This document shows, piece by piece, positions 16,898-24,608 of a stretch of 34,085 nt of DNA (the first letter of the stretch is position 1; each line of letters begins with the position of its first letter). The stretch is from assembly GCA_028279545.1 (NCBI GenBank), contig JANQNN010000048.1, positions 1 through 34,085 of the forward strand. Direction: 5' to 3'. Below the pieces are notes generated by a model. The model was not told where the DNA came from. It was given only the letters and a program-made list of their open reading frames with translations, and made no database searches. The DNA is from Nitrosopumilaceae archaeon (GTDB lineage Archaea > Thermoproteota > Nitrososphaeria > Nitrososphaerales > Nitrosopumilaceae). The position numbers and the translations under genes were made by a program.

Positions 16898-17356
16898 TCA
16901 TTTAGTTTTTCCATGTAGGTGTTTTTCATAAAATTCTTTAAAAAATACGTTCATCCTTTTTTCATGATTTAGACAATCAAGATTTGATTGTACTAGTTTT
17001 TCTCTTAAATCTTTTTTCCATTTACTTTGTTGCATGTCTTTAGGATCCATTGCTGTAGGATTCTCCTTTATGGCCTTCATTGCCTCTAGAAGTTTTTTTC
17101 CTAATTGTTTTAACTTACTTAGTCTAAAAATAAACATTCCAGCTTGTTCTTCATCTGTTAAATTCATCAGCGAATACACCATAGTGAAATACTCTATTGT
17201 CTTTTCATGATAGTTACAAAATTCTTGAATTCGTTTTTCCCAATAATTTTCTGAAGAGGTGTCTTTAATTTTAAAATCATACTGTATCTTTGAGAGTTCG
17301 ACACCTAATTTTTCTAGATTCTTGGTGTACTCTGCAGTTTTATCTTCAGAAGACAT
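16898..17356 (-). CDS. uncharacterised helical protein downstream of trxB
   Basis: No family recognised. The product is almost entirely charged helix, with Tyr/Phe/Met at regular positions (EYFTMVYSLMNLT, GMFIFRLSKLKQLGKKLLEAM), as in a helical bundle or coiled coil. It has two cysteines and no membrane segment. The start could be TTG at 17380 or ATG at 17356 (MSSEDK). The ATG is preferred because a TATA-like AAATAAATACAAA near 17388-17400 would place the TATA box only about 15 bases from the TTG but about 38 from the ATG. It lies on the same strand as, and just after, the thioredoxin reductase gene, but probably has its own promoter. Its stop is nine bases from the cysteine-synthase stop on the other strand. 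Confidence 0.6.
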   Translation of the reverse strand: MSSEDKTAEYTKNLEKLGVELSKIQYDFKIKDTSSENYWEKRIQEFCNYHEKTIEYFTMVYSLMNLTDEEQAGMFIFRLSKLKQLGKKLLEAMKAIKENPTAMDPKDMQQSKWKKDLREKLVQSNLDCLNHEKRMNVFFKEFYEKHLHGKTK

Positions 17357-17423
17357 GATATTTGTAAAATTTTTTACCAAAAAAAGGATTTGTATTTATT
17401 TAAAAACGTTGGAATACTGGGGT

Positions 17424-18416
17424 TTATGCTTTTTCTGTGAGATATTTATCCACATCAATTGCTGCCATACATCCAAAACCTGCTGCAGTTACTGCTTGTC
17501 TATAGGTTCTATCATGGACATCACCTGCTGCAAAGACTCCATCAATGTTTGTATGAGTTTTATTTTTTAGGACAATGTATCCTTCATCATCTAAATCAAT
17601 TTGATTTTTAAACAAACTAGTGTTGGGCTCATGTCCAATTGCAACAAAAAGACCACCGACTTCAAGTTCTGAAGTCTCATTTGTTTTTTTATTTTTAAGA
17701 ATGGCTTTTTGCATCTTTTGGTCTCCTTTAATGTCTATAATTTCCGAATCCCAAACAAATTGTATCTTTTCATTGTTAAATGCTCTTTCTTGCATTACCT
17801 TACTTGCACGTAATTCTCGTCGTCTGTGAACTACATACACCTTTGTTGCAAATTTGGTAAGAAAGGTTGCCTCTTCTATTGCAGAGTCTCCTCCACCTGC
17901 AACAATTAATTCCTGATTTCTAAAAAAGGGACCATCACAAGTTGCACAATACGAAACTCCTTTTCCTCCAAAAGTTATTTCGCCTTCTAGTCCTAACTTT
18001 CTAGGGTTTGCCCCAGTTGCAATAATTACTGCTCGTCCTTCGTATTCTTCAGAGGCTGTTAGTATCTTAAATGGAGCATTTCTAAAATCAACATTTACAA
18101 CTTCATCATCTACTATTGTTGTTCCCATCCGTTGGGTCTGCTTTCTCATCTCTATCATCAAATCCGGACCCATTATTCCTTTCTCAAACCCAGGAAAATT
18201 CTCAACTTCTGTAGTGTTTACTAGCTGTCCTCCGGGCAAAATCCCTGATAAAATCAAAGTATCATAGCCTGCCCTTGAGCAGTAGATTCCAGCAGTATAT
18301 CCTGCAGGGCCTGCCCCAATAATTATTACATCATATTTTGTCTTTTTTTTATCTGGCATCTTTGGCGAATCTTCTTTTTTTTCAACCAAAGTTGCATTTG
18401 CATCTGCTGCCATCAT
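17424..18416 (-). CDS. trxB: thioredoxin reductase
   Basis: This flavoprotein passes electrons from NADPH (or another donor) to thioredoxin. The 330-residue protein has an FAD-binding GAGPAGYTAGIYCSRAG at about 34-50, ATG and GGQLVNTTEVENFPG regions, the redox dithiol Cys157-x2-Cys160 in YCATCDGPFF, and an NAD(P) site GGGDSAIEEA. The HRRRELRASK that follows matches the HRRxxxR motif for NADPH. The C-terminal FAD motif is GVFAAGDVHDRTYRQAVTAAG. About 25 residues precede the flavin fold, a short polar extension of unknown role. No thioredoxin gene adjoins it. The ATG at 18416 lies about 28 bp after a TATA-like element. Confidence 0.93.
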   Translation of the reverse strand: MMAADANATLVEKKEDSPKMPDKKKTKYDVIIIGAGPAGYTAGIYCSRAGYDTLILSGILPGGQLVNTTEVENFPGFEKGIMGPDLMIEMRKQTQRMGTTIVDDEVVNVDFRNAPFKILTASEEYEGRAVIIATGANPRKLGLEGEITFGGKGVSYCATCDGPFFRNQELIVAGGGDSAIEEATFLTKFATKVYVVHRRRELRASKVMQERAFNNEKIQFVWDSEIIDIKGDQKMQKAILKNKKTNETSELEVGGLFVAIGHEPNTSLFKNQIDLDDEGYIVLKNKTHTNIDGVFAAGDVHDRTYRQAVTAAGFGCMAAIDVDKYLTEKA

Positions 18417-18436
18417 GAAAATCCTCTGTTTATTTC

Positions 18437-18449
18437 AATAATTTAAGTG
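18437..18449 (-). promoter_or_regulatory. TATA-like element of trxB
   Basis: Read on the reverse strand, CACTTAAATTATT is centred about 28 bp before the trxB ATG, which gives a leaderless or near-leaderless message. Confidence 0.4.
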
Positions 18450-18570
18450 ATAGACCTCGTTTTCGACCCATATGAAACCAAAGGTTAGAGGTTGTTTTTC
18501 AAATATTCACCTTTTTTTTGGCTATGAATGAATAATTACGTTTTTTAACTCTAAAGAATAAGGATTTTCG

Positions 18571-19989
18571 TTGGTTCGGGCGTATATTAATAGATCTAAT
18601 CGTATTATTGGAAAATTACACAAGTCAACAATCCTGGGAATTTCAGTGATTTTAATTGCCTTTGTTGCAAACCAATCAGCCTCAGCATATACTCCTGAAA
18701 CGAATCAACAAGAGTACTTGGACTTTCAATCCTATTCAGGAAATAGAATTCAAGTCTTTAATACTACAGAAGTAGACTATTGCATTAAAAATCCTAGCGG
18801 CAACATTACTTTTAACGAAATAGCTCAAGCTGCCATAAAGACTTGGCATGCTAAAATTGTCGAAGTTACTGGAAACCCATTTGTTTGGGATATGACTTCT
18901 CACATTGAACCTGAAGACGAATCAATCTGTGATGGTTTCATAAATTATGCTGACACTCCTAGTCCTACAATCTTTCAAGTAACCGGAGTTGCAGGATATA
19001 GTCATCCTCTAACTCCAATTGCAAATGTTACCATTTACACTGAGGACTATCAAAGCACATTTTTAGAATTGGCAAAAGATGATGAAAACTTTTGGACTAC
19101 ATTAACACTTGAGAAATTTCAAGACATTGTAAAAAACGGTGATCATAAATCCTATAATTCTGATATGATTAAAAGAATAACTTTACATGAAATTGGACAT
19201 TCACTTAGCTTGAACCATCCACATACTCCATCAGGTGATTTACGCTCAGCTCCTGGAATTATGGGCTATAACATGGCATACAATCACATTGATGATGATG
19301 AAGTAAAACAGATTGTAAAAGCATATCCAAACGGTTTTTCAGAAGTTACATCACCTACCTCCATAAACCTTGATAATCCAACCAGCACAAAGATTGTTCA
19401 TTTAGGTGAAGTTTCAAACTTTACAATAGAGTTACCAAAACTTGATGGAAAATTATCTCCAACTGGTGTTGAAGTGTATATCTTTCCTGAAGGAACAAAG
19501 TCTCAAAAACCATACCTTGCTCCAATTAAAATAATCAAACGAGACGGTGAACACTATGTTCACAATGATGGCAAGTTCTTATCTGGTGTTCAAGCATCTA
19601 TGACCCATTGGGATACATTTACCAAAGTCTTGTCAATTCAGTTTAAAGTTGAAAAAGAATTTACCAATGCTGATATGATAATTATCGCACACAGTGTAGG
19701 TGGATTTGAAAAACAGTGGTTTTTGAACAATATTCTAACAGCTGAAAAGGCATTGTTTTCTAATTTGTTGCTTGACATTGAGACTACAGAGTATACCTAC
19801 CATTTGATGAGCCACAACCCAAACCGTGAGCTAGAAAAAGAATCTGCATTTGAATTGGAGCAAAAAAAGCAATACAATCAAGCACTGGCTGAGTGCTTGT
19901 TGAATAGCAATATGAAAAAGTGTTCTGAAACTGTAAAAATGGAGGATTTCAAAAATGACTCTCCAGAAACTCAAATCTGGATGCCTTAG
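18571..19989 (+). CDS. secreted metzincin-like zinc metalloprotease
   Basis: A 472-residue exported protein. The N-terminus has basic residues, then a hydrophobic core (ILGISVILIAFVA) and a likely signal-peptidase site after NQSASA, near residue 38. The zinc site is HEIGHSLSLNH, with His206, Glu207, His210 and third ligand His216, followed by a Met-turn (GIMGYN, Met231). This is the matrixin/metzincin pattern HExxHxxGxxH except that the conserved Gly is Ser. The remaining ~240 residues look like beta-rich domains (VHLGEVSNFTIELPKL) and a charged end with a C-x6-C. It probably cleaves extracellular proteins or S-layer material; the target is unknown. The start is TTG, about 25 bp after a TTTTTTAACTC TATA-like run. 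Confidence 0.8.
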   Translation: MVRAYINRSNRIIGKLHKSTILGISVILIAFVANQSASAYTPETNQQEYLDFQSYSGNRIQVFNTTEVDYCIKNPSGNITFNEIAQAAIKTWHAKIVEVTGNPFVWDMTSHIEPEDESICDGFINYADTPSPTIFQVTGVAGYSHPLTPIANVTIYTEDYQSTFLELAKDDENFWTTLTLEKFQDIVKNGDHKSYNSDMIKRITLHEIGHSLSLNHPHTPSGDLRSAPGIMGYNMAYNHIDDDEVKQIVKAYPNGFSEVTSPTSINLDNPTSTKIVHLGEVSNFTIELPKLDGKLSPTGVEVYIFPEGTKSQKPYLAPIKIIKRDGEHYVHNDGKFLSGVQASMTHWDTFTKVLSIQFKVEKEFTNADMIIIAHSVGGFEKQWFLNNILTAEKALFSNLLLDIETTEYTYHLMSHNPNRELEKESAFELEQKKQYNQALAECLLNSNMKKCSETVKMEDFKNDSPETQIWMP

Positions 19990-20054
19990 ATTCTGAATTA
20001 ATTTAGAACTAAATAGATTTTAGATAAAAAAGAAAAATTTAGGTTGAAATCAAT

Positions 20055-21158
20055 CTAAGGTAGACTACCCCAGCCTCTTTCAACTAGTTTTGAAACACTT
20101 GATGAATTAACACATGAAGCTGCACCATTAGTTGATTTTATTAGCAATTCTTTGCCCTCATTGCAAACTACATTATTTACTGCAATTCCTGCATCCATTT
20201 GCTTATATGGGGACATTGCCACCATTGGTATTCCCATAGCGTCATCGGCTTCTTCCATAGCGTCATCGGCTTCTTCCATAGCGTCATTGGTTTCTTCCAT
20301 AGCGTCATTGGTTTCTTCCATAGCGTCATTGGTTTCTTCCATAGCGTCATTGGTTTCTTCCATAGCGTCATCGGCTTCTTCCATAGCGTCATTGGTTTCT
20401 TCCATAGCGTCATCGGCTTCTTCCATAGCGTCATCGGCTTCTTCCATAGCGTCATTGGTTTCTTCCATAGCATCATCAGCTTCTGATGAACCTGCCATCA
20501 TTTCATCTGGAATTACATAGTCCACATCCGCCTGATTGTCTACAGACAACGTTTTGACAGAGTCTTCGAATTCATCTATATGATTTTCAAAATCCGAAGA
20601 AGGCGAAGTTGCATATGCAAACATTACAATTTTGTCTAAAGTTGCATAATGATATGCACGTGTTTTTATTGTAATGTCTTCACCAGAACATTCACCTTGC
20701 ATTTTCATGACATCTTTATCATTTGCTTTGATTTTTTCTGCAGTCATTTCGCTACAATCAAAATCATACTCATCTGTTGGTGATTTAGGTTCTGGGGGAT
20801 TCTTGTCTTCTGGTTGGTCTATGATACTTAGCATTATTACAGAGTATTCTCCCTGTTGCATCGCATCCATGTTTGCAGCAAGACCTCCTTTCATTGCTTG
20901 AAATCCTGAAATCCATTCACCCGTATTTGGATCCTGAAAGTCTGAGGCCATACCACTCCAACCATCAGGAAGAACTACTGAAACTCCATGCTCTGTGTTA
21001 GTGTAAGTGCCACTAACTTCGTTTTGTTGCATCATCTTTTCAATGTCTTCTTGACTTGGAATATCTGGAATGTCATATTGGGCATGTACTTGCATAATTA
21101 TTCCAGGAACAATTAACAGGCTCAAAATGATTAATCCCGACTTGATAAATTCAGTCAT
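20055..21158 (-). CDS. secreted protein with acidic heptad repeats and a Cys-containing ERGWG tail
   Basis: A 367-residue exported protein. A signal peptide (LIILSLLIVPGIIMQVHAQ) is followed by a globular domain of about 170 residues (GTYTNTEHGVSVVLPDGWSGM, with a C-x14-C pair) that I do not recognise. Twelve seven-residue units E[A/T][D/N]DAM[E/G] span about residues 226-309. Met and Ala/Thr alternate at 4-3 spacing, as in coiled-coil a/d positions, and the rest is mostly acidic. The C-terminal ~50 residues carry CNEGKELLIKSTNGAASCV and VERGWGSLP, a module I recall from many thaumarchaeal surface proteins. A heptad rod between two small domains suits a cell-surface stalk or cation-binding element; the function is unknown. 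Confidence 0.85.
   Translation of the reverse strand: MTEFIKSGLIILSLLIVPGIIMQVHAQYDIPDIPSQEDIEKMMQQNEVSGTYTNTEHGVSVVLPDGWSGMASDFQDPNTGEWISGFQAMKGGLAANMDAMQQGEYSVIMLSIIDQPEDKNPPEPKSPTDEYDFDCSEMTAEKIKANDKDVMKMQGECSGEDITIKTRAYHYATLDKIVMFAYATSPSSDFENHIDEFEDSVKTLSVDNQADVDYVIPDEMMAGSSEADDAMEETNDAMEEADDAMEEADDAMEETNDAMEEADDAMEETNDAMEETNDAMEETNDAMEETNDAMEEADDAMEEADDAMGIPMVAMSPYKQMDAGIAVNNVVCNEGKELLIKSTNGAASCVNSSSVSKLVERGWGSLP
20232..20483 (-). repeat. 21-bp in-frame tandem repeat, 12 units
   Basis: Twelve units of 21 bp encode E[A/T][D/N]DAM[E/G]. Two versions alternate irregularly: EADDAME and ETNDAME. The units are otherwise nearly identical at the DNA level; only the outermost copy at about 20470-20483 shows synonymous drift. 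Because 21 is a multiple of three, the same array leaves long open frames in other frames and on the opposite strand, and these are not genes. Confidence 0.95.
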
Positions 21159-21179
21159 TGAAAAAAGAAATTACTTTAT

Positions 21180-21190
21180 GCATATAAAAG
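21180..21190 (-). promoter_or_regulatory. TATA box of the heptad-repeat protein gene
   Basis: On the reverse strand, CTTTTATATG is centred about 27 bp before the ATG at 21158. This is one of the best TATA matches in the window and implies a leaderless transcript. Confidence 0.5.
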
Positions 21191-21216
21191 ATCATAAGAA
21201 ATTCTTCTAGTTTTAT

Positions 21217-21990
21217 TCAATTTCTTAGTTGGTTTAGGGTATGTTGATGCTTTTGGCATAGTTTTTGTTGTTCTATTTGGGAGTGTATTAGGTCTTTTTG
21301 CCAATGTGGATTAAATAATCTGCATTCAGAATCTTGGCAAAAAGGTTCTCCTGTCTCATAATAAAATATTGCTTGAAGAAGATACCCTTCAATTACTGTA
21401 GATAACCTTGGATCATTGTACTCCAAGTATGTTCCCTTGTACTTTTCTTTAACACTGTCAACATTTACTCCTTTAGCAAAGTTAACCATCAAATCCATAT
21501 AGTACTCTTTTGGCTTTGCAGGAGCTTCAATAATTCCAGTAGTTGATATGATTGAGGGGTTTGCACCAATCAAAGCTCGTCCGTGATATCTATAATCATT
21601 GTAATCAAATGTGCATGTTAGCTTGTTTGTAAAAAATACATGAAAAATATCTTGTCTGTTTTCTTTTTCTGGTATTAATTCTGTTAAAACTTTTTGAAGC
21701 TGAAACCCATCATACATTATTATATTTTCAGTATTTCCAGTATCTTGTATGTTAGATTCTTCAAATTCTACTTCCTCTTGGGTTGGGGTATGTTCTTGAA
21801 AGTCTTTTCTTAGCTTGAAAACTTTGCATTTTGCAATACTGTAGGATGTATCCCTTCTGGAAAATTTTAAGATATTTTCTCTAACCTCAATTTCCACATT
21901 AAATATTTCGCTTAAAAATTCCTTTTGATGATTTAAATTAATTTGTGGTACTGTTGGTTCCTCATACAATAAGATTTTTGATATCTTCAT
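21217..21990 (-). CDS. DUF6775-like protein (putative metallopeptidase family)
   Basis: This 257-residue protein resembles, from memory, an archaeal family labelled DUF6775. The N-terminus is KISKILLYEEPTVPQI, the middle has IFHVFFTNKLTCTF, and the C-terminus has a Cys/His-rich end: EPFCQDSECRLFNPHWQKDLIHSQ, then LCQKHQH. Although the family is called a putative metallopeptidase, no HExxH motif is present here, so a protease activity is not supported by this sequence. The clustered cysteines and histidines suggest a metal site near the C-terminus. There is no signal peptide or membrane helix. The ATG lies about 28 bp after a TATA-like CGTAAATATTA. It is a separate unit from its neighbours. 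Confidence 0.6.
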   Translation of the reverse strand: MKISKILLYEEPTVPQINLNHQKEFLSEIFNVEIEVRENILKFSRRDTSYSIAKCKVFKLRKDFQEHTPTQEEVEFEESNIQDTGNTENIIMYDGFQLQKVLTELIPEKENRQDIFHVFFTNKLTCTFDYNDYRYHGRALIGANPSIISTTGIIEAPAKPKEYYMDLMVNFAKGVNVDSVKEKYKGTYLEYNDPRLSTVIEGYLLQAIFYYETGEPFCQDSECRLFNPHWQKDLIHSQIEQQKLCQKHQHTLNQLRN

Positions 21991-22031
21991 TTTACTATTG
22001 GTTTAAGGATTGGTAATATTTACGGTATTTT

Positions 22032-22850
22032 TTATCGTTCTTGTTCTTTGATTTTTTCAGCAGCAATTTGAGCGGCTTTTTTGCCTGAAAACAACATTGA
22101 ACCAAATGTTGGACCCATTCGAGCAAGTCCATGAGTTTCAGTAACTGACATTCCAGCTGCAATTAGTCCTGGGTACACTTCACCTGTTTTTGATACAACA
22201 TGCTCTTCTCCCTCATCAACATACATTGGATTCATTCCCTTCCATGTTACTAGACCTCTATCAACTAGTCTTTTTACTGCAACTGAGTCATGACCTGATG
22301 CATCAATTATTACTTTAGCTTCAAATGCTACAGGATCAACACATGTAATGTTTCGTGGAAGTGCTGATACTGGCATCCAGTTTACAACAATTCCTGCAAC
22401 ACGTCCCTTTTTTAAAACCAAGTCATCAAATTTAGTAAGATTTAGAAACTTTACTCCTGCATCACATGCTCCTGCAATGAGTTTTGATACTGCGTGAGGT
22501 CCTGGTGTGATGTATAGTCCTTCTTGAACTTTTTTGTATGGCACTCCAAGCTCGTCCCAAATTTTTTGTGCAGGTTCTCTTACTGTTACTGGATTCATCA
22601 TGTATCCTCCAAGCCAATAACCACCTCCTAGGTAGTTGTTTTGCTCAATTACCAAAACTTTGAAACCAAGATTTGAAAGTTCTCTGCTTGCAGTAAGACC
22701 TGCTGGTCCTGCACCAATAATTATAACATCAGATTCTGCGCGATCAATTAATACATCATGAAATTCATTGGCAATTGCGCGTGTAATTTCTACTTCTCTT
22801 ACATTTGTGAATAATTTTTCAGAGTCTTGTGCAACTTTTGCCTCTTGCAT
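22032..22850 (-). CDS. thi4: thiamine thiazole synthase, cysteine type
   Basis: Thi4 makes the thiazole half of thiamine from NAD, glycine and a sulfur source, with iron. The protein has a flavin/NAD-type GAGPAGLTASREL, an EQNNYLGGGYWLGGYMMNPV region, PGPHAVSKLIAG and a C-terminal HGLARMGPTFGSMLFSGKKAA. The sulfur-donor position reads ITCVDP, with Cys (residue 170 from the ATG), where methanogen enzymes have His. A Cys there is the hallmark of suicide-type Thi4, in which the enzyme donates its own sulfur. The ATG at 22850 (MQEAKVA) is preferred over the TTG at 22859, because a TATA-like TATTAATG near 22876 is 26 bp upstream. No TPP riboswitch fits in the short leader. Confidence 0.9.
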   Translation of the reverse strand: MQEAKVAQDSEKLFTNVREVEITRAIANEFHDVLIDRAESDVIIIGAGPAGLTASRELSNLGFKVLVIEQNNYLGGGYWLGGYMMNPVTVREPAQKIWDELGVPYKKVQEGLYITPGPHAVSKLIAGACDAGVKFLNLTKFDDLVLKKGRVAGIVVNWMPVSALPRNITCVDPVAFEAKVIIDASGHDSVAVKRLVDRGLVTWKGMNPMYVDEGEEHVVSKTGEVYPGLIAAGMSVTETHGLARMGPTFGSMLFSGKKAAQIAAEKIKEQER

Positions 22851-22915
22851 AATAAACAAGATTTTTTATTTGACATTAATACTTTCGCACATTAAATTTT
22901 GATTTTCCCCAACTC

Positions 22916-23365
22916 TTAAGAAAGACCATTCTCAGAATGATTTTTTGGAGATTCTACTTGTTTTTCAATTTTTTCAAATCTTAGGATTAGAAACACTGCA
23001 ACTGAACTAATTATTGCCATATAGTATTCTCCAATCCCTACAGCTAGACCAATTCCTGCAACAACCCAAAGAGTTGCAGCACTTGTAATGCCCTTTACAT
23101 GTCCTTTATGAGCAATTATACTTCCTGCACCCAAAAATCCAATTCCTGCAACAATTCCTGCAGCTACTCTGGCAGGTTCAATATCAAAGGCCAAAGACGA
23201 TAATGTAAAAATTACTGCTCCCAAGGACACGAGCATATGTGTTCTCAAGCCTGCAGGTCTGTGTTTTAGCTCCCTTTCAAACCCAATTAAGGCTCCAAGT
23301 CCTATGGCTAACAATAATCGGAATAAGGTCTCTACATCAAAATTGGAAAACCCCTCAAAACTCAT
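22916..23365 (-). CDS. MgtC/SapB-family membrane protein
   Basis: A 149-residue membrane protein with about four or five hydrophobic helices. The MgtC motif is clear: LGALIGFERELKHRPAGLRTHMLVSLGA, then GIVAGIGFLGAGSIIAHKG and VKGITSAATLWVVAGIGLAVG. MgtC proteins are linked to growth at low magnesium and to control of the ATP synthase in bacteria. The family has no firmly known transport activity, and an archaeal role is untested. The C-terminal cytoplasmic domain of full-length MgtC (about 230 residues) is absent, so it is the short SapB-like form. A TATA-like element lies about 27 bp before the ATG. Confidence 0.85.
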   Translation of the reverse strand: MSFEGFSNFDVETLFRLLLAIGLGALIGFERELKHRPAGLRTHMLVSLGAVIFTLSSLAFDIEPARVAAGIVAGIGFLGAGSIIAHKGHVKGITSAATLWVVAGIGLAVGIGEYYMAIISSVAVFLILRFEKIEKQVESPKNHSENGLS

Positions 23366-23485
23366 GAAACTATAAGCCCAAAGTCATGTAAATAAAATCA
23401 ACACAAATATCAAAAATGAAAATAAGATGCAAAGGTAAAAAATTTCAATTACCTTTTTGGCAAAATTTTTAAGACCATATCGGCT

Positions 23486-23836
23486 ATGCAGGTTGTGTCA
23501 AGTGATCAACAATCTGAATTAGTTAAACAAGAAAAAGCAAAGATAAAAACTGCAGAAGATAAACTAAAAGCCGCAAAAACAGAGCTTCAAAAAGTAAAAA
23601 CTGAGGCAAAAAAAACAATAGCTGCGGCAAAGGCTGCTCAGAAGAAAAAGGCAAAGACTGCAAAAAAGATAGCAAAACTTGAAGCAAAAAAAACCAGGTT
23701 AGAAGCCAAAAAGAAACTTAAAGAAACAAAAAAACAACTTAAACTTACAAAAAAGACTGCAAAAAAAGAGGCAAAATCCAAAGTAAATGCCGTAAAAAAA
23801 ATTCTAAAGCAAGTAAAAAAAGATGCTCGATCCTAA
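23486..23836 (+). CDS. Lys/Ala-rich helical protein, histone H1-like
   Basis: A 116-residue protein made almost wholly of Lys, Ala, Glu, Thr and Leu (AKKTIAAAKAAQKKKAKTAKKIAKLEAKK and similar). It is strongly basic, with the acidic residues mostly toward the N-terminus. It would form a long, positively charged helix. Such compositions occur in bacterial H1-like (HC1, AlgP) and other nucleoid proteins, so DNA or RNA binding is likely, but homology cannot be claimed from composition. The ATG at 23486 is the natural start. It converges on the CHAD-protein gene with seven bases between stops, followed by a T run that may serve as terminator. Confidence 0.65.
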   Translation: MQVVSSDQQSELVKQEKAKIKTAEDKLKAAKTELQKVKTEAKKTIAAAKAAQKKKAKTAKKIAKLEAKKTRLEAKKKLKETKKQLKLTKKTAKKEAKSKVNAVKKILKQVKKDARS

Positions 23837-23843
23837 AATTTAA

Positions 23844-24608
23844 TCATTTTTTTTCTGATAATGTTTTTGCCAATTGCTGGTAAATCTGTGTCCGAAATTC
23901 CTGTTCTTTTACAATAAGGGGTTCTAATTCAGAGAATTTTTTTTTGTATTTTTTGAGAAAACAAATTGTCATATCACAATCATGAATTTTTCCTAAGCGT
24001 TCTTGGAATGCTTTCATGTTACCTATAAAGCGCTGATAATGACTGTTTGATTTTATTTCTAAAATGTAACGTAATTTTTTTGCTGTTTTTCGCATTGAAT
24101 GTAGCTCATCAACTTTGGATTCATCTGAGGCAACAATTGGGATAAACTCTTGAATTTTGGAAATTAGTTGAGAAATTGTTTTGTCATATTTTTTTTCAAA
24201 TTTTTCGGGATTTGATTTTTTAATTTTGCTTATTTTTAAATTTGAAATTTTTTTTGCAAACTTTAAAGCTGTTTTGAGATTTTTACTCCTTTGTTTTTGG
24301 ATAAATTTCAATGGTTCAGAGTTTTCTTTTAAACCAAATTCTAATAGTTTGTTGTAAATAATGTCATAATCTCTTATGATATTGCTTTTTTGAAATAATG
24401 ATTTGTATGATGACACCAATCTATCTAGTTTCTTTTTTTTGTAGGATTTTGGAAAGATAAGATAAGCAGATTCTAGCCTCCTTACTGATTTTCGAAATTC
24501 GTGAATCTGAGTTTCGCCTGGCTCTGCGATATATTCTTCTAATTTACGCCTAGAGAATTCTTGTTTTTCTAGGAAAATTTCTTCAAAAAAACTACCCAAA
24601 TTACTCAT
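23844..24608 (-). CDS. CHAD-domain protein (polyphosphate-binding type)
   Basis: A 254-residue helical protein with the conserved histidine-arginine pattern of CHAD domains: IHEFRKSVRRLESAY near residue 36, NIIRDYDI, ELHSMRKTAKKLRYILEI at about 168-185, and QERLGKIHDCDM. The basic HxxRKxxRR repeats form a groove. CHAD domains have been shown in other organisms to bind inorganic polyphosphate. There is no CYTH domain or other fusion. Its start overlaps the upstream kinase-like gene by four bases (ATGA), making it the last gene of the SixA-Ppx-kinase-kinase-CHAD run. The context strongly suggests polyphosphate binding. Confidence 0.88.
   Translation of the reverse strand: MSNLGSFFEEIFLEKQEFSRRKLEEYIAEPGETQIHEFRKSVRRLESAYLIFPKSYKKKKLDRLVSSYKSLFQKSNIIRDYDIIYNKLLEFGLKENSEPLKFIQKQRSKNLKTALKFAKKISNLKISKIKKSNPEKFEKKYDKTISQLISKIQEFIPIVASDESKVDELHSMRKTAKKLRYILEIKSNSHYQRFIGNMKAFQERLGKIHDCDMTICFLKKYKKKFSELEPLIVKEQEFRTQIYQQLAKTLSEKK

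Noticed and set aside
20152-20520. Several long open frames on both strands across the 20232-20483 array
   Set aside because: They arise because the repeat unit is 21 bp and lacks stops in other frames. The reverse-strand frame with signal peptide, non-repeat domains and a recognised C-terminal tail is the real one.
22851-22915. TPP riboswitch upstream of thi4
   Set aside because: The gap to the next gene is under 70 bases and shows none of the conserved TPP-aptamer sequence.
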